DNA of 64,000 nt from Rhizobium sp. BK251 (lineage in GTDB: Bacteria; Pseudomonadota; Alphaproteobacteria; Rhizobiales; Rhizobiaceae), in the NCBI RefSeq assembly GCF_004345245.1, contig NZ_SLUQ01000006.1, forward strand, positions 1 through 64,000. Direction: 5' to 3'. The position numbers and the translations under genes were made by a program. Below, one piece after another: positions 26,589 to 37,376 of this stretch. The notes beneath the pieces are model-generated. The model saw nothing but the letters and a program-made list of their open reading frames with translations, searched no databases and was not told the origin of the DNA. How positions within the stretch are numbered: position 1 is the first letter of the stretch; every line of letters begins with the position of its first letter.

Positions 26589-27602
26589 TCAGGCCTCCAT
26601 CACTTCGGCAAGCGCGCGGCCCACGCGGCCGGGTCCGGGGAAGTAGTCCCACTCCTGCGCATGCGGGTAAGGCGTGTCCCAGCCCGTGACCCGAGCCACG
26701 GGAGCCTCCAAATGATAGAAGCAATGCTCCTGCACCAGTGCCGCGAGCTCTGCGCCATAACCGGAGGTCAGGGTCGCCTCGTGCACGACGACACAGCGGC
26801 CGGTCTTGCTGACGGATTGCACGATCGTGTCGAGATCGAGCGGCAGCAGACTTCGCAGGTCGATCACCTCGGCATCGATGCCGATCTCCTCGGCGGCCGC
26901 GAGCGCGACATGAACCATGGTTCCGTAAGCGACAACTGTCACAGCAGAGCCTTGGCGGCGGATTTCGGCCTTGCCGATCGGAATGCTGTAATGGCCTTCC
27001 GGCACCTCGCCCAGTTCATGTTGGGACCAGGGCGTGACCGGCTTTTCATGATGCCCGTCAAAGGGACCGTTGTAGAGCCGTTTTGGCTCGAGGAACATCA
27101 CCGGGTCAGGGTCTTCAATGGAGGCAATCAGCAGGCCCTTGGCGTCATAGGGATTCGAGGGTACGACCACTTTCAGGCCGCAAACATGGGTGAACAGCGC
27201 CTCCGGGCTCTGGCTGTGCGTCTGCCCACCGAAAATGCCGCCGCCTGTTGGCATGCGCAGCACGATCGGGCAGGTGAAGTCGCCGTTCGAGCGATAGCGA
27301 ATGCGGGCGGCCTCTTGGGTGATCTGGTCGTACGCCGGGTACATATAGTCGGCGAACTGGATCTCGACGCAGGGCTTCAAGCCGTAGGCGGCCATACCGA
27401 TCGCTGTGCCGACGATACCGCTCTCGCTGATCGGCGCGTCGAAACACCGCGTCTTGCCGTACTTTGCCTGAAGCCCCTGAGTGCAGCGAAAGACGCCGCC
27501 GAAATAGCCGACATCCTCCCCGAAGACGACGACGTCGTCGTCGCGCGCCATCGCGACGTCCATGGCGCTACGCACGGCCTCGATCATTGTCATTCTGGCC
27601 AT
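26589..27602 (-). CDS. bkdA2: Branched-chain ketoacid dehydrogenase E1 beta subunit
   Basis: This 337-residue protein starts at 27602 (MARMTMIEAVRSAMD), one base after the stop of E1alpha; the longer frame would overlap E1alpha. Signature blocks: VVVFGEDVGYFGGVFRCTQGL, RCFDAPISESGIVGTAIGMA, FADYMYPAYDQI, LRMPTGGGIFGGQTHSQSPE and VIDLRSLLPLDLDTIVQSV. It pairs with E1alpha in a heterotetramer that decarboxylates the ketoacids of Val, Ile and Leu using thiamine diphosphate. Confidence 0.95.
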   Translation of the reverse strand: MARMTMIEAVRSAMDVAMARDDDVVVFGEDVGYFGGVFRCTQGLQAKYGKTRCFDAPISESGIVGTAIGMAAYGLKPCVEIQFADYMYPAYDQITQEAARIRYRSNGDFTCPIVLRMPTGGGIFGGQTHSQSPEALFTHVCGLKVVVPSNPYDAKGLLIASIEDPDPVMFLEPKRLYNGPFDGHHEKPVTPWSQHELGEVPEGHYSIPIGKAEIRRQGSAVTVVAYGTMVHVALAAAEEIGIDAEVIDLRSLLPLDLDTIVQSVSKTGRCVVVHEATLTSGYGAELAALVQEHCFYHLEAPVARVTGWDTPYPHAQEWDYFPGPGRVGRALAEVMEA

Positions 27603-27603
27603 G

Positions 27604-30034
<2,431 letters not shown>

Positions 30035-30058
30035 CTTTCGGTCTCCTCCCCTGCCCGG

Positions 30059-30317
30059 TCAATGCCGCTCGACCGCGAGGGCCGTCGCCTCGCCGCCGCC
30101 GATGCAAAGTGAGGCCATGCCGCGCTTCAATCCATAGCGTTCGAGGGCCAAACACGTGGCCAAAGACTACCTTCGCGACGGAATCAGTGGGAGCCGTGGC
30201 TCGCTCCAAGGCGGCGCGGATCGCCGTGGCCCCGAGCTCGGATGCGGCCGCATCCTTCAAGTCGCCCCTGGCCATGCAGGCGGAACCGACAATGACGATT
30301 GGATCATGCAGTATCAT
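30059..30317 (-). pseudogene. Thiolase (acetyl-CoA acetyltransferase) with large internal deletion
   Basis: The N-terminus is a clear thiolase (DPIVIVGSACMARGDLKDAA, then LGATAIRAALERA...VVFGHV). At about 30150 it jumps, one frame over, to a thiolase C-terminus (LALERYGLKRGMASLCIGGG then EATALAVERH, stop 30059-30061). Roughly 300 residues, including both catalytic cysteine/histidine regions except the final GGGEA loop, are missing. It sits between the SDR and acyl-CoA dehydrogenase genes where an isoleucine-pathway thiolase would be expected. The non-frame junction makes it non-functional. Confidence 0.85.
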
Positions 30318-30338
30318 TTCGGCCACCCGCAACCAGCC

Positions 30339-31106
30339 TCAACGCGGACCCATGCGGAGGGCGCCGTCCAGTCGTATCACCTCACCGTTGAGCATGCTGT
30401 TTTCGCAGATGTGCCGCACCAGTGCGGCGAATTCGGCCGGGCGCCCCAGTCGCGGCGGAAAGGGCACACTCTTGCCGAGTGCTTCCTGTGTCTCGGGCGG
30501 CATGCCTGCCATCATTGGCGTTTCGAAGATGCCCGGGGCAATTGAAACGACGCGGATGCCCAAACGGGCGAGTTCGCGCGCGATCGGAAGTGTCATGGCC
30601 ACCACGCCGCCTTTCGACGCCGCGTAGGCAGCCTGGCCGATCTGTCCGTCGAAAGCGGCAACCGACGCCGTGTTGATGATCACGCCCCTTTCTCCTTCAC
30701 TATCCGGCTCCTCATTCTGGATAGCGGCGGCGGCAAGGCGGATCATGTTGAAAGTGCCAATGAGATTGATAGCCACCGCTCTGCTAAAACTCTCAAGGCG
30801 ATGCGGGCCGTCGCGTCCGAGCACTCTTTCGCCCGGCGCAATCCCGGCACAGTTCACCAAGCCTTGAAGATGGCCGAATGCCTCGACAGCCTTAGCAACG
30901 GCAGCGGCGCCTTCCACTTCGCTTGTAACGTCGGTGCGCACGAAACGTGCCGATTCACCAAGATCGTACGCGACCGCTTCACCTGCGTCGACATTGACAT
31001 CTGCGATAACGACGCGAGCACTTTCTGCTGCGAGCATGCGCGAAACTGCGGCGCCAAGGCCAGAGCCCCCACCTGTGACAACGAAGACCTTGTCGCGAAC
31101 CAGCAT
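30339..31106 (-). CDS. SDR, 3-hydroxyacyl-CoA dehydrogenase type II-like
   Basis: This 255-residue protein has NAD-binding [34 protein letters not shown], catalytic Ser in [13 protein letters not shown], and Y-x-x-x-K in [14 protein letters not shown]. The tail [20 protein letters not shown] is typical of HSD17B10-like 3-hydroxy-2-methylbutyryl-CoA dehydrogenases, which act in isoleucine breakdown. It is the first gene of the branched-chain operon and ends 22 bases before the thiolase remnant. Confidence 0.9.
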   Translation of the reverse strand: MLVRDKVFVVTGGGSGLGAAVSRMLAAESARVVIADVNVDAGEAVAYDLGESARFVRTDVTSEVEGAAAVAKAVEAFGHLQGLVNCAGIAPGERVLGRDGPHRLESFSRAVAINLIGTFNMIRLAAAAIQNEEPDSEGERGVIINTASVAAFDGQIGQAAYAASKGGVVAMTLPIARELARLGIRVVSIAPGIFETPMMAGMPPETQEALGKSVPFPPRLGRPAEFAALVRHICENSMLNGEVIRLDGALRMGPR

Positions 31107-32087
31107 AATGATCTCTCCTCGATTGCGGCAACTGCCCCGTGACGCTTCGATGCACCGCAGAAGCCCTCACCAGGAGCATTTTCCAACCTGTCGTCTCGCA
31201 GAACTTAATTCTGCCGCCACATGCCCATGGCGCAATAGTTCTTCGGACTGTTTTGCCACATAAGGACGCGACGTGACGGCGGAAACCGACCGACAAATGA
31301 CACGCCGATCCGTCAGTTTTACGGTGTCAGCTAAGCACTTCCATGCCAGTACGGATCGATGGCCGTGCGGTAAAATGCGACATTCGCATCAAAAACCGCA
31401 CCGCTCGTCGCTAGCAGACCATGTCCGATAATTGGCTTATCGGACATTATCCATTTGTTCACGCAAGTCAGCGAACAAATGGGCTGGATGTCCAGTATCA
31501 GCAGGCCTCGCATGCCGGTCGTATTTCTCGGTCCATTGACGGCCAGCCTTTATCGCACAGCCTGATTATCTCGAAGTAAACACCCAGTGCCAGCCAACAT
31601 TGAGTACTTGTCGCCCCGGATACCAGCACACTTTTCGCTTCTCTTCAATAAGCCCTCCCCTACTGGCTACATGGCGCACGCGATGTGTCAGCAACTCTCC
31701 TGGCAAACGTTCAATTTCTCGGCCGTGCCCGTGGGCCTCAGTCCTCCAAATCTTAATGGGGCCTGTGAAGACCCATGCGGACGTCACCTGCCTCAGACGC
31801 GGTGGCTTCAGTCGTCCCGCGTCGTCGGATCGAAGCTGCGCCGGAATACCGAGTGAGAAGTCGAGTTTGTCTCCAACGACCACCTCTGCAGGCTGCCAGC
31901 TTTCAGACCCGCAGTTGTCGAACAGAACGCGTGAGCACCCTCCCCGCCGCAAGGCCCAACTTGCGACACGTGCCGCCTTACCGGGGCTCGCATCATATCG
32001 CCGTCAGAGGTCGGGTATGCCATCTCGTATCCTTCGAACGTGGTTCCTGCATCACCTCCCGGACCACTGGAGCGAAGGCTCTGCACG
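31107..32087. other. Gene-poor stretch where repC would be expected; possible degraded repC
   Basis: About 980 bases downstream of repB, where repABC plasmids carry repC, contain no intact gene. A minus-strand frame at 31566-31952 has WVFTGPIK...RTEAHGHG and, later, THRVRHVASRGGLIEEKR. These faintly recall the conserved VFPSNAQLSLRAHG and LRRHLAxLVxAGLI of RepC. The similarity is weak, so I do not call it. The region also holds two strong hairpins at 31421-31482 and a CGTCAGTTTTACGGTGTCAG-like stretch of unknown meaning near 31311. Confidence 0.4.
31421..31482. repeat. Two adjacent perfect inverted repeats, first one resolvase-site-like
   Basis: TGTCCGATAA at 31422-31431 and TTATCGGACA at 31437-31446 form a perfect inverted repeat with a 5-base spacer, 25 bases in total. 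That is the length and half-site type (TGTCYGATAA) of a Tn3/gamma-delta resolvase subsite III. Five bases later CCATTTGTTC (31451-31460) and GAACAAATGG (31473-31482) form a second 10-base inverted repeat around 12 bases. No resolvase gene is in the window. A regulatory or RNA-hairpin role is equally possible. Confidence 0.6.
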
Positions 32088-33077
32088 TTACCGATCCTTG
32101 CCACCAAACTCCTCAAAGAGTTCACCGAGCCTAGAAGCCAAGTAGGACGCGAAGTCTGGCACGATGCGCTCGTCGAACACGATGCGCGTCGTCTTTCCCG
32201 ACTGCTCGATCTGGGCTGCCTTGCGCCCCCTCGGATCCTTCCAGACCTGTGGAGCGCGCGGCTTCGCCTGTTTCTCGGTCACGGACGCTAGCACTTTCTG
32301 AAGCCGCTCGTCGCTCGCAAGCGACGGGAAGCTCTGGTCAGCGACAGCCTTCCTCATCTTTGCCCCAGCGCTTTCCGCGCGATCGGCAAGGGCAAGCCAC
32401 CGCGCCCGGCCCGCTCGCGGTGCCGGTCCGATTGCCCGGATGATCTCCTCCGGAATGCGCCTTGCCACAGATATGTAGCGACTGAGATCCGCCTTCTCCG
32501 TGGAAAGCGCGGCGCAGATGATATCCCTCTGATAACCCGCCTCCTCTAGCCGCCAGGCGAAAAGCGCCTTTTCGACGAAAGAAAGATCCTGCCGGTCAAG
32601 GTTTTCCTTGCCTTGAGCGATCACCAGTTCGTCGTCGGTCAGACTGCGGACAATCGCCTTGACCTTGCGACCGAGCTTGGCAACCGCCCTTAGTCGGCGG
32701 CGACCGTAAGCAATCTGGTAGCGATCCTGACGCTCGCCGCTTGCGGGCCGCACCAGGATCGGAACCTGCTGGCCGTGCTTTGCGATGCTGGCCACAAGCT
32801 CGTCGAAAACCGGATCGTTCTCAATCGCGATGCGATCGCTGACGGATGAATCGACGATCTGATCCGGGTCGAGTTCGATGACCACGTTCCCGGCTGCCAG
32901 TTGCTCCTGCAGCCTCGATGCGACCTTTGCGTTCTCGCTCATTTCCTGCAGCGATGCGCCCATCGCCGAAACGGCACCCGACCGGACACGCTCCGGGTTT
33001 TTCTCGGCGCCGGCGGCCGGGTTGGGAGCTCCCAACTTGTTAAAGAATAGCGAGTTGACCGTATCTTTTCTGCTCAC
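32088..33077 (-). CDS. repB: RepB, ParB-like plasmid partition protein
   Basis: This 329-residue protein, of normal RepB length, starts at a GTG at 33077 that overlaps the stop of the upstream small ORF. An N-terminal SRKDTVNSLFFNKLG segment is usual for rhizobial RepB. The ParB core is IVDSSVSDRIA...FDELVASIAKHGQQVPILVRP with YQIAYGRRRLRAVAKLG, followed by the HTH region DLSFVEKALFAWRLEEAGY and a C-terminal dimerisation part. It binds parS and represses the operon with RepA. No repC follows. Confidence 0.94.
   Translation of the reverse strand: MSRKDTVNSLFFNKLGAPNPAAGAEKNPERVRSGAVSAMGASLQEMSENAKVASRLQEQLAAGNVVIELDPDQIVDSSVSDRIAIENDPVFDELVASIAKHGQQVPILVRPASGERQDRYQIAYGRRRLRAVAKLGRKVKAIVRSLTDDELVIAQGKENLDRQDLSFVEKALFAWRLEEAGYQRDIICAALSTEKADLSRYISVARRIPEEIIRAIGPAPRAGRARWLALADRAESAGAKMRKAVADQSFPSLASDERLQKVLASVTEKQAKPRAPQVWKDPRGRKAAQIEQSGKTTRIVFDERIVPDFASYLASRLGELFEEFGGKDR
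33021..33036. promoter_or_regulatory. parS: parS partition site (within repB 5' end)
   Basis: GTTGGGAGCTCCCAAC is a perfect 16-base palindrome matching the repABC centromere consensus GTT-N4-GC-N4-AAC. It falls inside the first 20 codons of repB, encoding Leu-Gly-Ala-Pro-Asn. An identical copy lies 255 bases upstream in the operon. Confidence 0.9.
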
Positions 33078-33316
33078 TTGAATTCTCCTGCAGATGCCGC
33101 ACGCAAGTCCCGCCGATGGCCGTGATCAAGCCTATGTGAATCGGCCACTACACATCTGCCACCGGCAGAGGCCGATTTGATGGCGCCCATCGAATCGCGT
33201 GGCGCCGCGGCATCATCGCCGCACGCCGCTTCTATCCGCGCGATCAGCTTTGCGCCAGCGGGCGTTCGGCATTCGGTTGGGAGCTCCCAACAAGAGGCGT
33301 CCAGGCGCAGGCTCAT
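33074..33316 (-). CDS. repD: Small ORF between repA and repB (RepD-like)
   Basis: An 80-codon frame's ATG overlaps the repA stop (ATGA) and its stop overlaps the repB start (GTGA), so all three frames are translationally coupled. Small repD ORFs spanning parS between repA and repB are known from some Agrobacterium repABC plasmids (pTAR and Ti types). The product (MSLRLDASCWELPTECRT...AASAGEFK) is Ala/Arg-rich without a recognised domain. It may exist mainly to carry translation across the parS DNA, with peptide function unproven. Confidence 0.55.
   Translation of the reverse strand: MSLRLDASCWELPTECRTPAGAKLIARIEAACGDDAAAPRDSMGAIKSASAGGRCVVADSHRLDHGHRRDLRAASAGEFK
33276..33291. promoter_or_regulatory. 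parS: parS partition site (between repA and repB)
   Basis: This is a second exact copy of GTTGGGAGCTCCCAAC, inside the small ORF and 22 bases from the repA stop. A pair of RepB-binding palindromes in the repA-repB interval is the usual layout in Ti-type plasmids, where RepB binding supports both segregation and autorepression. Confidence 0.9.
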
Positions 33317-34554
33317 GTCCGCCCCCAGGCCTGCTTGATCAGGGATTCGATCTCCGCGTTCACGGCGTCCAGCGACTCCATCGCACGGTCGTAGGTGGAG
33401 CGCGTCAGGTTCTCCCGGCCGATCTCGTAGAGCGTCTGTTTCGTCAGGCCGGCATCCGACACGGCTGCAGATTTCACCATCGGATTTGTCATCACGTGGT
33501 CGTCGAAGAGGTTTCGCAGCAACGCTGCCACCTTCGTCTGTGGCGCATCCTGTGGTTCGAACCGCGTGAGCAGGTAGCGGATGAAGTCGTACCGAAGTTC
33601 GCCGCCGGCATCGCGGACCACCGCGAGCAGATCATGCGTCATCAGCAGGAACTGGCTCATGGAGGCAATGTCTAGCATCTGCGGATGAACGGTCACGACC
33701 ATCGACGTCGCCGCGCAGAGACCGCTCAAGGTGAGGTAGCCGAGCTGGGGAGGGCAGTCGATAACGACCACGTCATAGTCCTCGGCGACCTCGTCCAGCG
33801 CCTTCGCAACCCGCGTGAAGAATATGCTCTCGCCGCTCCGCGCGCCGCCCATCATTGCCCTGGGCGTCGTGTGCTCGAACTCCATAAGCTCCAGATTACC
33901 AGGGACAAGATCAAGGCCATAGAAGTAGGTCTTGCGCACCACGTCAGACAAAGGCCGGCGCTCCTCGTCGTATCGGATTGCCGCATAGAGCGTTTCGTTC
34001 GACCGCACATCCGTCTCGGGCAACACGCCAAGAAGCGCCGAGAGGCTCGCCTGCGGGTCGAGGTCAACCGCGAGGACCCGGTAGCCATGCAGGGCGAGGT
34101 ATTGCGCCAGATGGACCGAAGTCGTGGTTTTCCCCGAGCCCCCCTTGAAGTTGGTTACCGCGATCACCTGAAGATGGTCGTCGCCCTGGCGCCGGGGGAG
34201 GATGTCATGCGAGCCACGACCACGCGTGGATGTCGCGAGGCGATGGCGCAATTCATTGATCTGCGACAGCGTATACAGCCGCCGCCCGTTCGAGGTGATC
34301 TCCGGTTGCGGGCCTTCGCCTGCCAGCGTCATCTTCCTGAGCGTCGAATCCGAAACGCCGATGAGCTTTGCCGCCTCGCCAGAGGTGAATCGGCGCAAAA
34401 TCTTGCTGGCGGAAGGGGGAAAGATCGCCTCACTGATCGCCTGCAGCTGAGAACTGATAATTGAGGCGTGCTCGCCAATCATCTGATCGACGGTCTTCGC
34501 CGACGGGGGAGGGGAGGCGCGTTCTACCTTGCTCACGTTCAAATCTCTCGTCAC
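33313..34554 (-). CDS. repA: RepA, ParA-like partition ATPase and repressor
   Basis: This 413-residue protein has a GTG start at 34554. The N-terminal DNA-binding part has a MerR-like helix-turn-helix (RRFTSGEAAKLIGVSDSTLR...SNGRRLYTLSQINELR). The ATPase domain has deviant Walker A NFKGGSGKTTTSVHL, A' VLAVDLDPQASLSALLGVLP and Walker B YDVVVIDCPPQLG, as in type Ia ParA. It polymerises on DNA for plasmid segregation and represses the rep operon with ADP and RepB. It is the first gene of the cassette. Confidence 0.95.
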   Translation of the reverse strand: MTRDLNVSKVERASPPPSAKTVDQMIGEHASIISSQLQAISEAIFPPSASKILRRFTSGEAAKLIGVSDSTLRKMTLAGEGPQPEITSNGRRLYTLSQINELRHRLATSTRGRGSHDILPRRQGDDHLQVIAVTNFKGGSGKTTTSVHLAQYLALHGYRVLAVDLDPQASLSALLGVLPETDVRSNETLYAAIRYDEERRPLSDVVRKTYFYGLDLVPGNLELMEFEHTTPRAMMGGARSGESIFFTRVAKALDEVAEDYDVVVIDCPPQLGYLTLSGLCAATSMVVTVHPQMLDIASMSQFLLMTHDLLAVVRDAGGELRYDFIRYLLTRFEPQDAPQTKVAALLRNLFDDHVMTNPMVKSAAVSDAGLTKQTLYEIGRENLTRSTYDRAMESLDAVNAEIESLIKQAWGRT

Positions 34555-35115
34555 GGAAAAAAGCTGCTTTCAGCCAACTAACCGTGACGATTGCGGAAAC
34601 AAGCGATTCGGGCAAGGATTTAATGGTTAACGACCAGCTACTCGCGGGACGAGACCGGTGCGGAGGGCGGGACGCCGTCCCGATCATTCTCCATTCGTTA
34701 CAATGTGTTAACCGAGTGGATAGCGATCGCCGCGGTACCAAACGTCGATAGGCCTGCGACCGAAAAATTGTCTTTCCGCAGCCAGTGTTTAGGCAAATGG
34801 CGCAGATCGATCGTTCTCTACACCCCGACCCGTCCGTGGTCGCCAGCGCAGAGGCAATGGCAGCCTAAGCGGAGGGGAGGGGAGGGGAGGGGGCTGCGTT
34901 GGTAGCCAATGCAGCCGCCGTCACCGTCAATTCAGTTCCACTCCCACTATCAGCGACGCGGCCGACAACGATTTCCCAACATGAGCCGAATAGGGCAGGG
35001 GGCCCGCGGCACCGGGGGAGTCTGACCGATATCTGACAGAAAGCGCCATCCCGCGGTTGACGATAGGCATCCACCTCTCCAGATTTGTCGCAACCGAGCG
35101 CGGGGTCAGCCACTT
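34555..35115. other. Upstream region of the rep operon
   Basis: About 560 bases without a recognised gene lie between repA and the divergent DedA gene. The repA promoter and RepA operator should lie near 34560-34720, where the sequence is AT-richer (TTAATGGTTAACG at 34619-34631). No further parS palindrome is present. A GGAGG tandem repeat lies at 34871-34893. Confidence 0.5.
34871..34893 (+). repeat. GGAGG tandem repeat, G-quadruplex-prone
   Basis: Four consecutive GGAGG units followed by GGG give runs of four G separated by single A. This is a short microsatellite able to form a four-stranded structure on the plus strand. It lies 320 bases upstream of repA in non-coding sequence. Confidence 0.7.
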
Positions 35116-35691
35116 TTGTCATTAGAAGAATTGATCGCACATTATGGGGCCTGGGCCGTCTTCTTCGGCGCAGCCATCGAGGGAGAAACCGCTGCGTTTC
35201 TCGGAGGCATCCTCGCCCACCGTCAGCTGCTATCCTACCCGGCTGTGGCTGTGGCAGCGGTTCTAGGCTCCTTCGTGGCGGACCAGGCGTGCTTCTTCGC
35301 TGGACGGCATGCCGCGCATCTCAAGTTTGTTCAGAGGCTGATCGCCGGGGCGGCCGCCACGAGGGTCAAGGAACTGTTGGAGCGCCATCCCACGGGGTTC
35401 ATTCTGGCCTTCCGGTTCATATATGGCATCCGCACGATCGGGCCGATCGCGATCGGGCTGTCCAATGTCAGCGCTCTCAAATTCGCCTGCCTCAATGCGG
35501 CTGCAGCAACTGTTTGGGGCGTTGCCTTCACGGCAGCGGGATATCTCTTCGGAAATGCCGTCGAAATGCTCTTCGGACACCTGTCCGTTCACAGGCATCT
35601 CGCGATCGGCATCGCTATCGCTGTTGTCGCGGTGGTCATCCTGGCCACCGCCTGCCGCCGGATGCTGAAGCTTGGCATCCGGGGCGGCTGA
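35116..35691 (+). CDS. DedA/SNARE-associated family membrane protein
   Basis: This is a 191-residue inner-membrane protein with four to five hydrophobic segments. DedA motifs: an acidic residue in FFGAAIEGETAAFLGGILA, AVLGSFVADQACFFAGRHAA, and RFIYGIRTIGPIAIGLSNVSALKF, matching the F-x-R-x-x-P/x-x-R-x-x-x-P-x-x-A-G helix. These are lipid or proton-coupled flippase-like transporters involved in undecaprenyl-phosphate or phospholipid recycling. I used the first in-frame TTG; no strong ribosome site decides the start, so the N-terminus is uncertain. Confidence 0.85.
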   Translation: MSLEELIAHYGAWAVFFGAAIEGETAAFLGGILAHRQLLSYPAVAVAAVLGSFVADQACFFAGRHAAHLKFVQRLIAGAAATRVKELLERHPTGFILAFRFIYGIRTIGPIAIGLSNVSALKFACLNAAAATVWGVAFTAAGYLFGNAVEMLFGHLSVHRHLAIGIAIAVVAVVILATACRRMLKLGIRGG

Positions 35692-35769
35692 CAAGTCTGA
35701 TGAGCACGACAGGCGCGAGGTAGCGGGGAATAGGTACCCGGCCGCGCTTCGTGTGCCGGCGGTCCGAAC

Positions 35770-37353
35770 TCAATGTGCCCCGGCGCCACCGCCAGCACTC
35801 GGCCTTTGCGTAAAGAGCAGCGCGACGGCCGCAATGGCGAGGACCACGCCGATGACGGCGAAGGTGTCGCTAAAGCCCATGATGAGTGCCTGACGCTTGA
35901 CGACCTGGCCGAGGGCAACCACGGCCTTCTGCGCGGCTACGGCGTGATCCGAGATGCCGTGCGACATGAAGTAACCGGTCATCTGGTTCAGGCGGTCGCG
36001 CACTTCGTCGCGCGACAGCGTCACCGATTGCCCGATGATATTCGAATGGAACTGCTCGCGCTTGGTGAGGATCGTACCGAGCGATGCCGTGCCGACAGCG
36101 CCGCCAAGGTTGCGCAGCATATTGGTCAATCCCGAGGCTGCAGCAGCGTCGACGGGCGCGATGCCCGCGGTGGTGATGGCCGTAATCGGAGTGATGACCA
36201 GGGCCTGGCCAATGGCGCGCACGATGTTCGGGATCCAGAACTGGTCGCCGGCATTGTCGAACGATAGCGTGATGTTCATGAAGCAGCTGATTGCAAAGAT
36301 CGATATACCCAGGAAGCCGATGTAGCGGACGTCGAAACGCTTCATCATCATCGGAACGAGCGGGATCAGGAGCAGTTGCGGCAAGCCCGTCCAGGCGAGC
36401 ACGTTGCCGATCTGCTCGGCGTTGTAGCGCTGCACCTGGCCGAGATATTGCGGCAGGATGTAGACGCTACCGAAGAGCGCAACGCCGATCAGGACATTCA
36501 CGCCGACGCCGATGCCAAAATTGCGTTGAGTCAAGAGGCGCAGCTTGACGAGGGGCTTCTTGACGGTGAGCTCGATCCAGATGAAGGCAACGAGGAATAC
36601 GAAGGCGACGATGCTGAGCTTGACGATGAAGGGGGAGGAGAACCAGTCGTCCTTGTTGCCTTCTTCCAATACGGTCTGAAGCGCCGAGAGGCCGATTGCC
36701 ATCGTGACGATGCCCGCCCAATCGCCTTCCCTCAGCAGACGCAACTGCATCGGCTGCTTCTCCAGCGTCAGGGCCAGCGCGACGGCCATGACCGCGCTCG
36801 GCAGAGCATTGATGAAGAAGATGGTCTGCCAGCCGTAATTCTCGGTGAGATAGCCGCCGATCGTCGGCCCGATAGCCGGCGCAAAGGTGACGGAGAGGGC
36901 AAAGATGGCGAGGCCGAGCGGCTGTTGGGCTTTTGGCAGCTTGGTCAACACCATGGTGAAGGCCATGGGTATCAGCACGCCGCCGGCGAAACCCTGCAGG
37001 CCACGCAGTACGATCATCGTGCCGAGGTCATGGGCGAATGCGCAGGCGATGGAGAAGATCGGAAAGAGGATCGAGTTGACCAGAATATAGCGGCGGAAGG
37101 AGAAGACGTTGCTGAAATAGGCCGTCAGCGGAATGACGACGATCTCGCCGATCAGGTAGGAAGTGGAAATCCAGGCCCCGTTGTCGACACCCGTTCCGAT
37201 GCCGCCCTCGATGTCGAGGAGGGAGGCATTGGTGATCTGGATGTTGAGGATCGCCATGAAGGCGCCGATCATGCCGGCGAGAACAGCGATCCATTCCTTG
37301 GTGCCGGCGCGCGGTTGCGGGATGGCGACAGCAGTTGCGGCAATGCTGGACAT
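35770..37353 (-). CDS. emrB: DHA2-type MFS drug efflux pump (EmrB/QacA)
   Basis: This 527-residue, 14-TM transporter has the motif-C-like IFALSVTFAPAIGPTIGGYLTENYGW, the DHA2 D1-like stretch LNIQITNASLLDIEGGIGTGVDNGAWISTSYL, and ANQIGNVL-type later helices, plus the AAASGLTNMLRNLGGAVGTA motif near TM13. It is encoded 23 bases after the periplasmic adaptor gene. It probably forms a tripartite efflux route with that adaptor and an outer-membrane channel encoded elsewhere. Confidence 0.94.
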   Translation of the reverse strand: MSSIAATAVAIPQPRAGTKEWIAVLAGMIGAFMAILNIQITNASLLDIEGGIGTGVDNGAWISTSYLIGEIVVIPLTAYFSNVFSFRRYILVNSILFPIFSIACAFAHDLGTMIVLRGLQGFAGGVLIPMAFTMVLTKLPKAQQPLGLAIFALSVTFAPAIGPTIGGYLTENYGWQTIFFINALPSAVMAVALALTLEKQPMQLRLLREGDWAGIVTMAIGLSALQTVLEEGNKDDWFSSPFIVKLSIVAFVFLVAFIWIELTVKKPLVKLRLLTQRNFGIGVGVNVLIGVALFGSVYILPQYLGQVQRYNAEQIGNVLAWTGLPQLLLIPLVPMMMKRFDVRYIGFLGISIFAISCFMNITLSFDNAGDQFWIPNIVRAIGQALVITPITAITTAGIAPVDAAAASGLTNMLRNLGGAVGTASLGTILTKREQFHSNIIGQSVTLSRDEVRDRLNQMTGYFMSHGISDHAVAAQKAVVALGQVVKRQALIMGFSDTFAVIGVVLAIAAVALLFTQRPSAGGGAGAH

Positions 37354-37376
37354 GACGAAATCTCCTCGCTCCGCGC

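Noticed and set aside
34619..34631. TTAATGGTTAACG as a further parS or operator
   Set aside because: It does not fit GTT-N4-GC-N4-AAC; it is probably just promoter-rich AT sequence.
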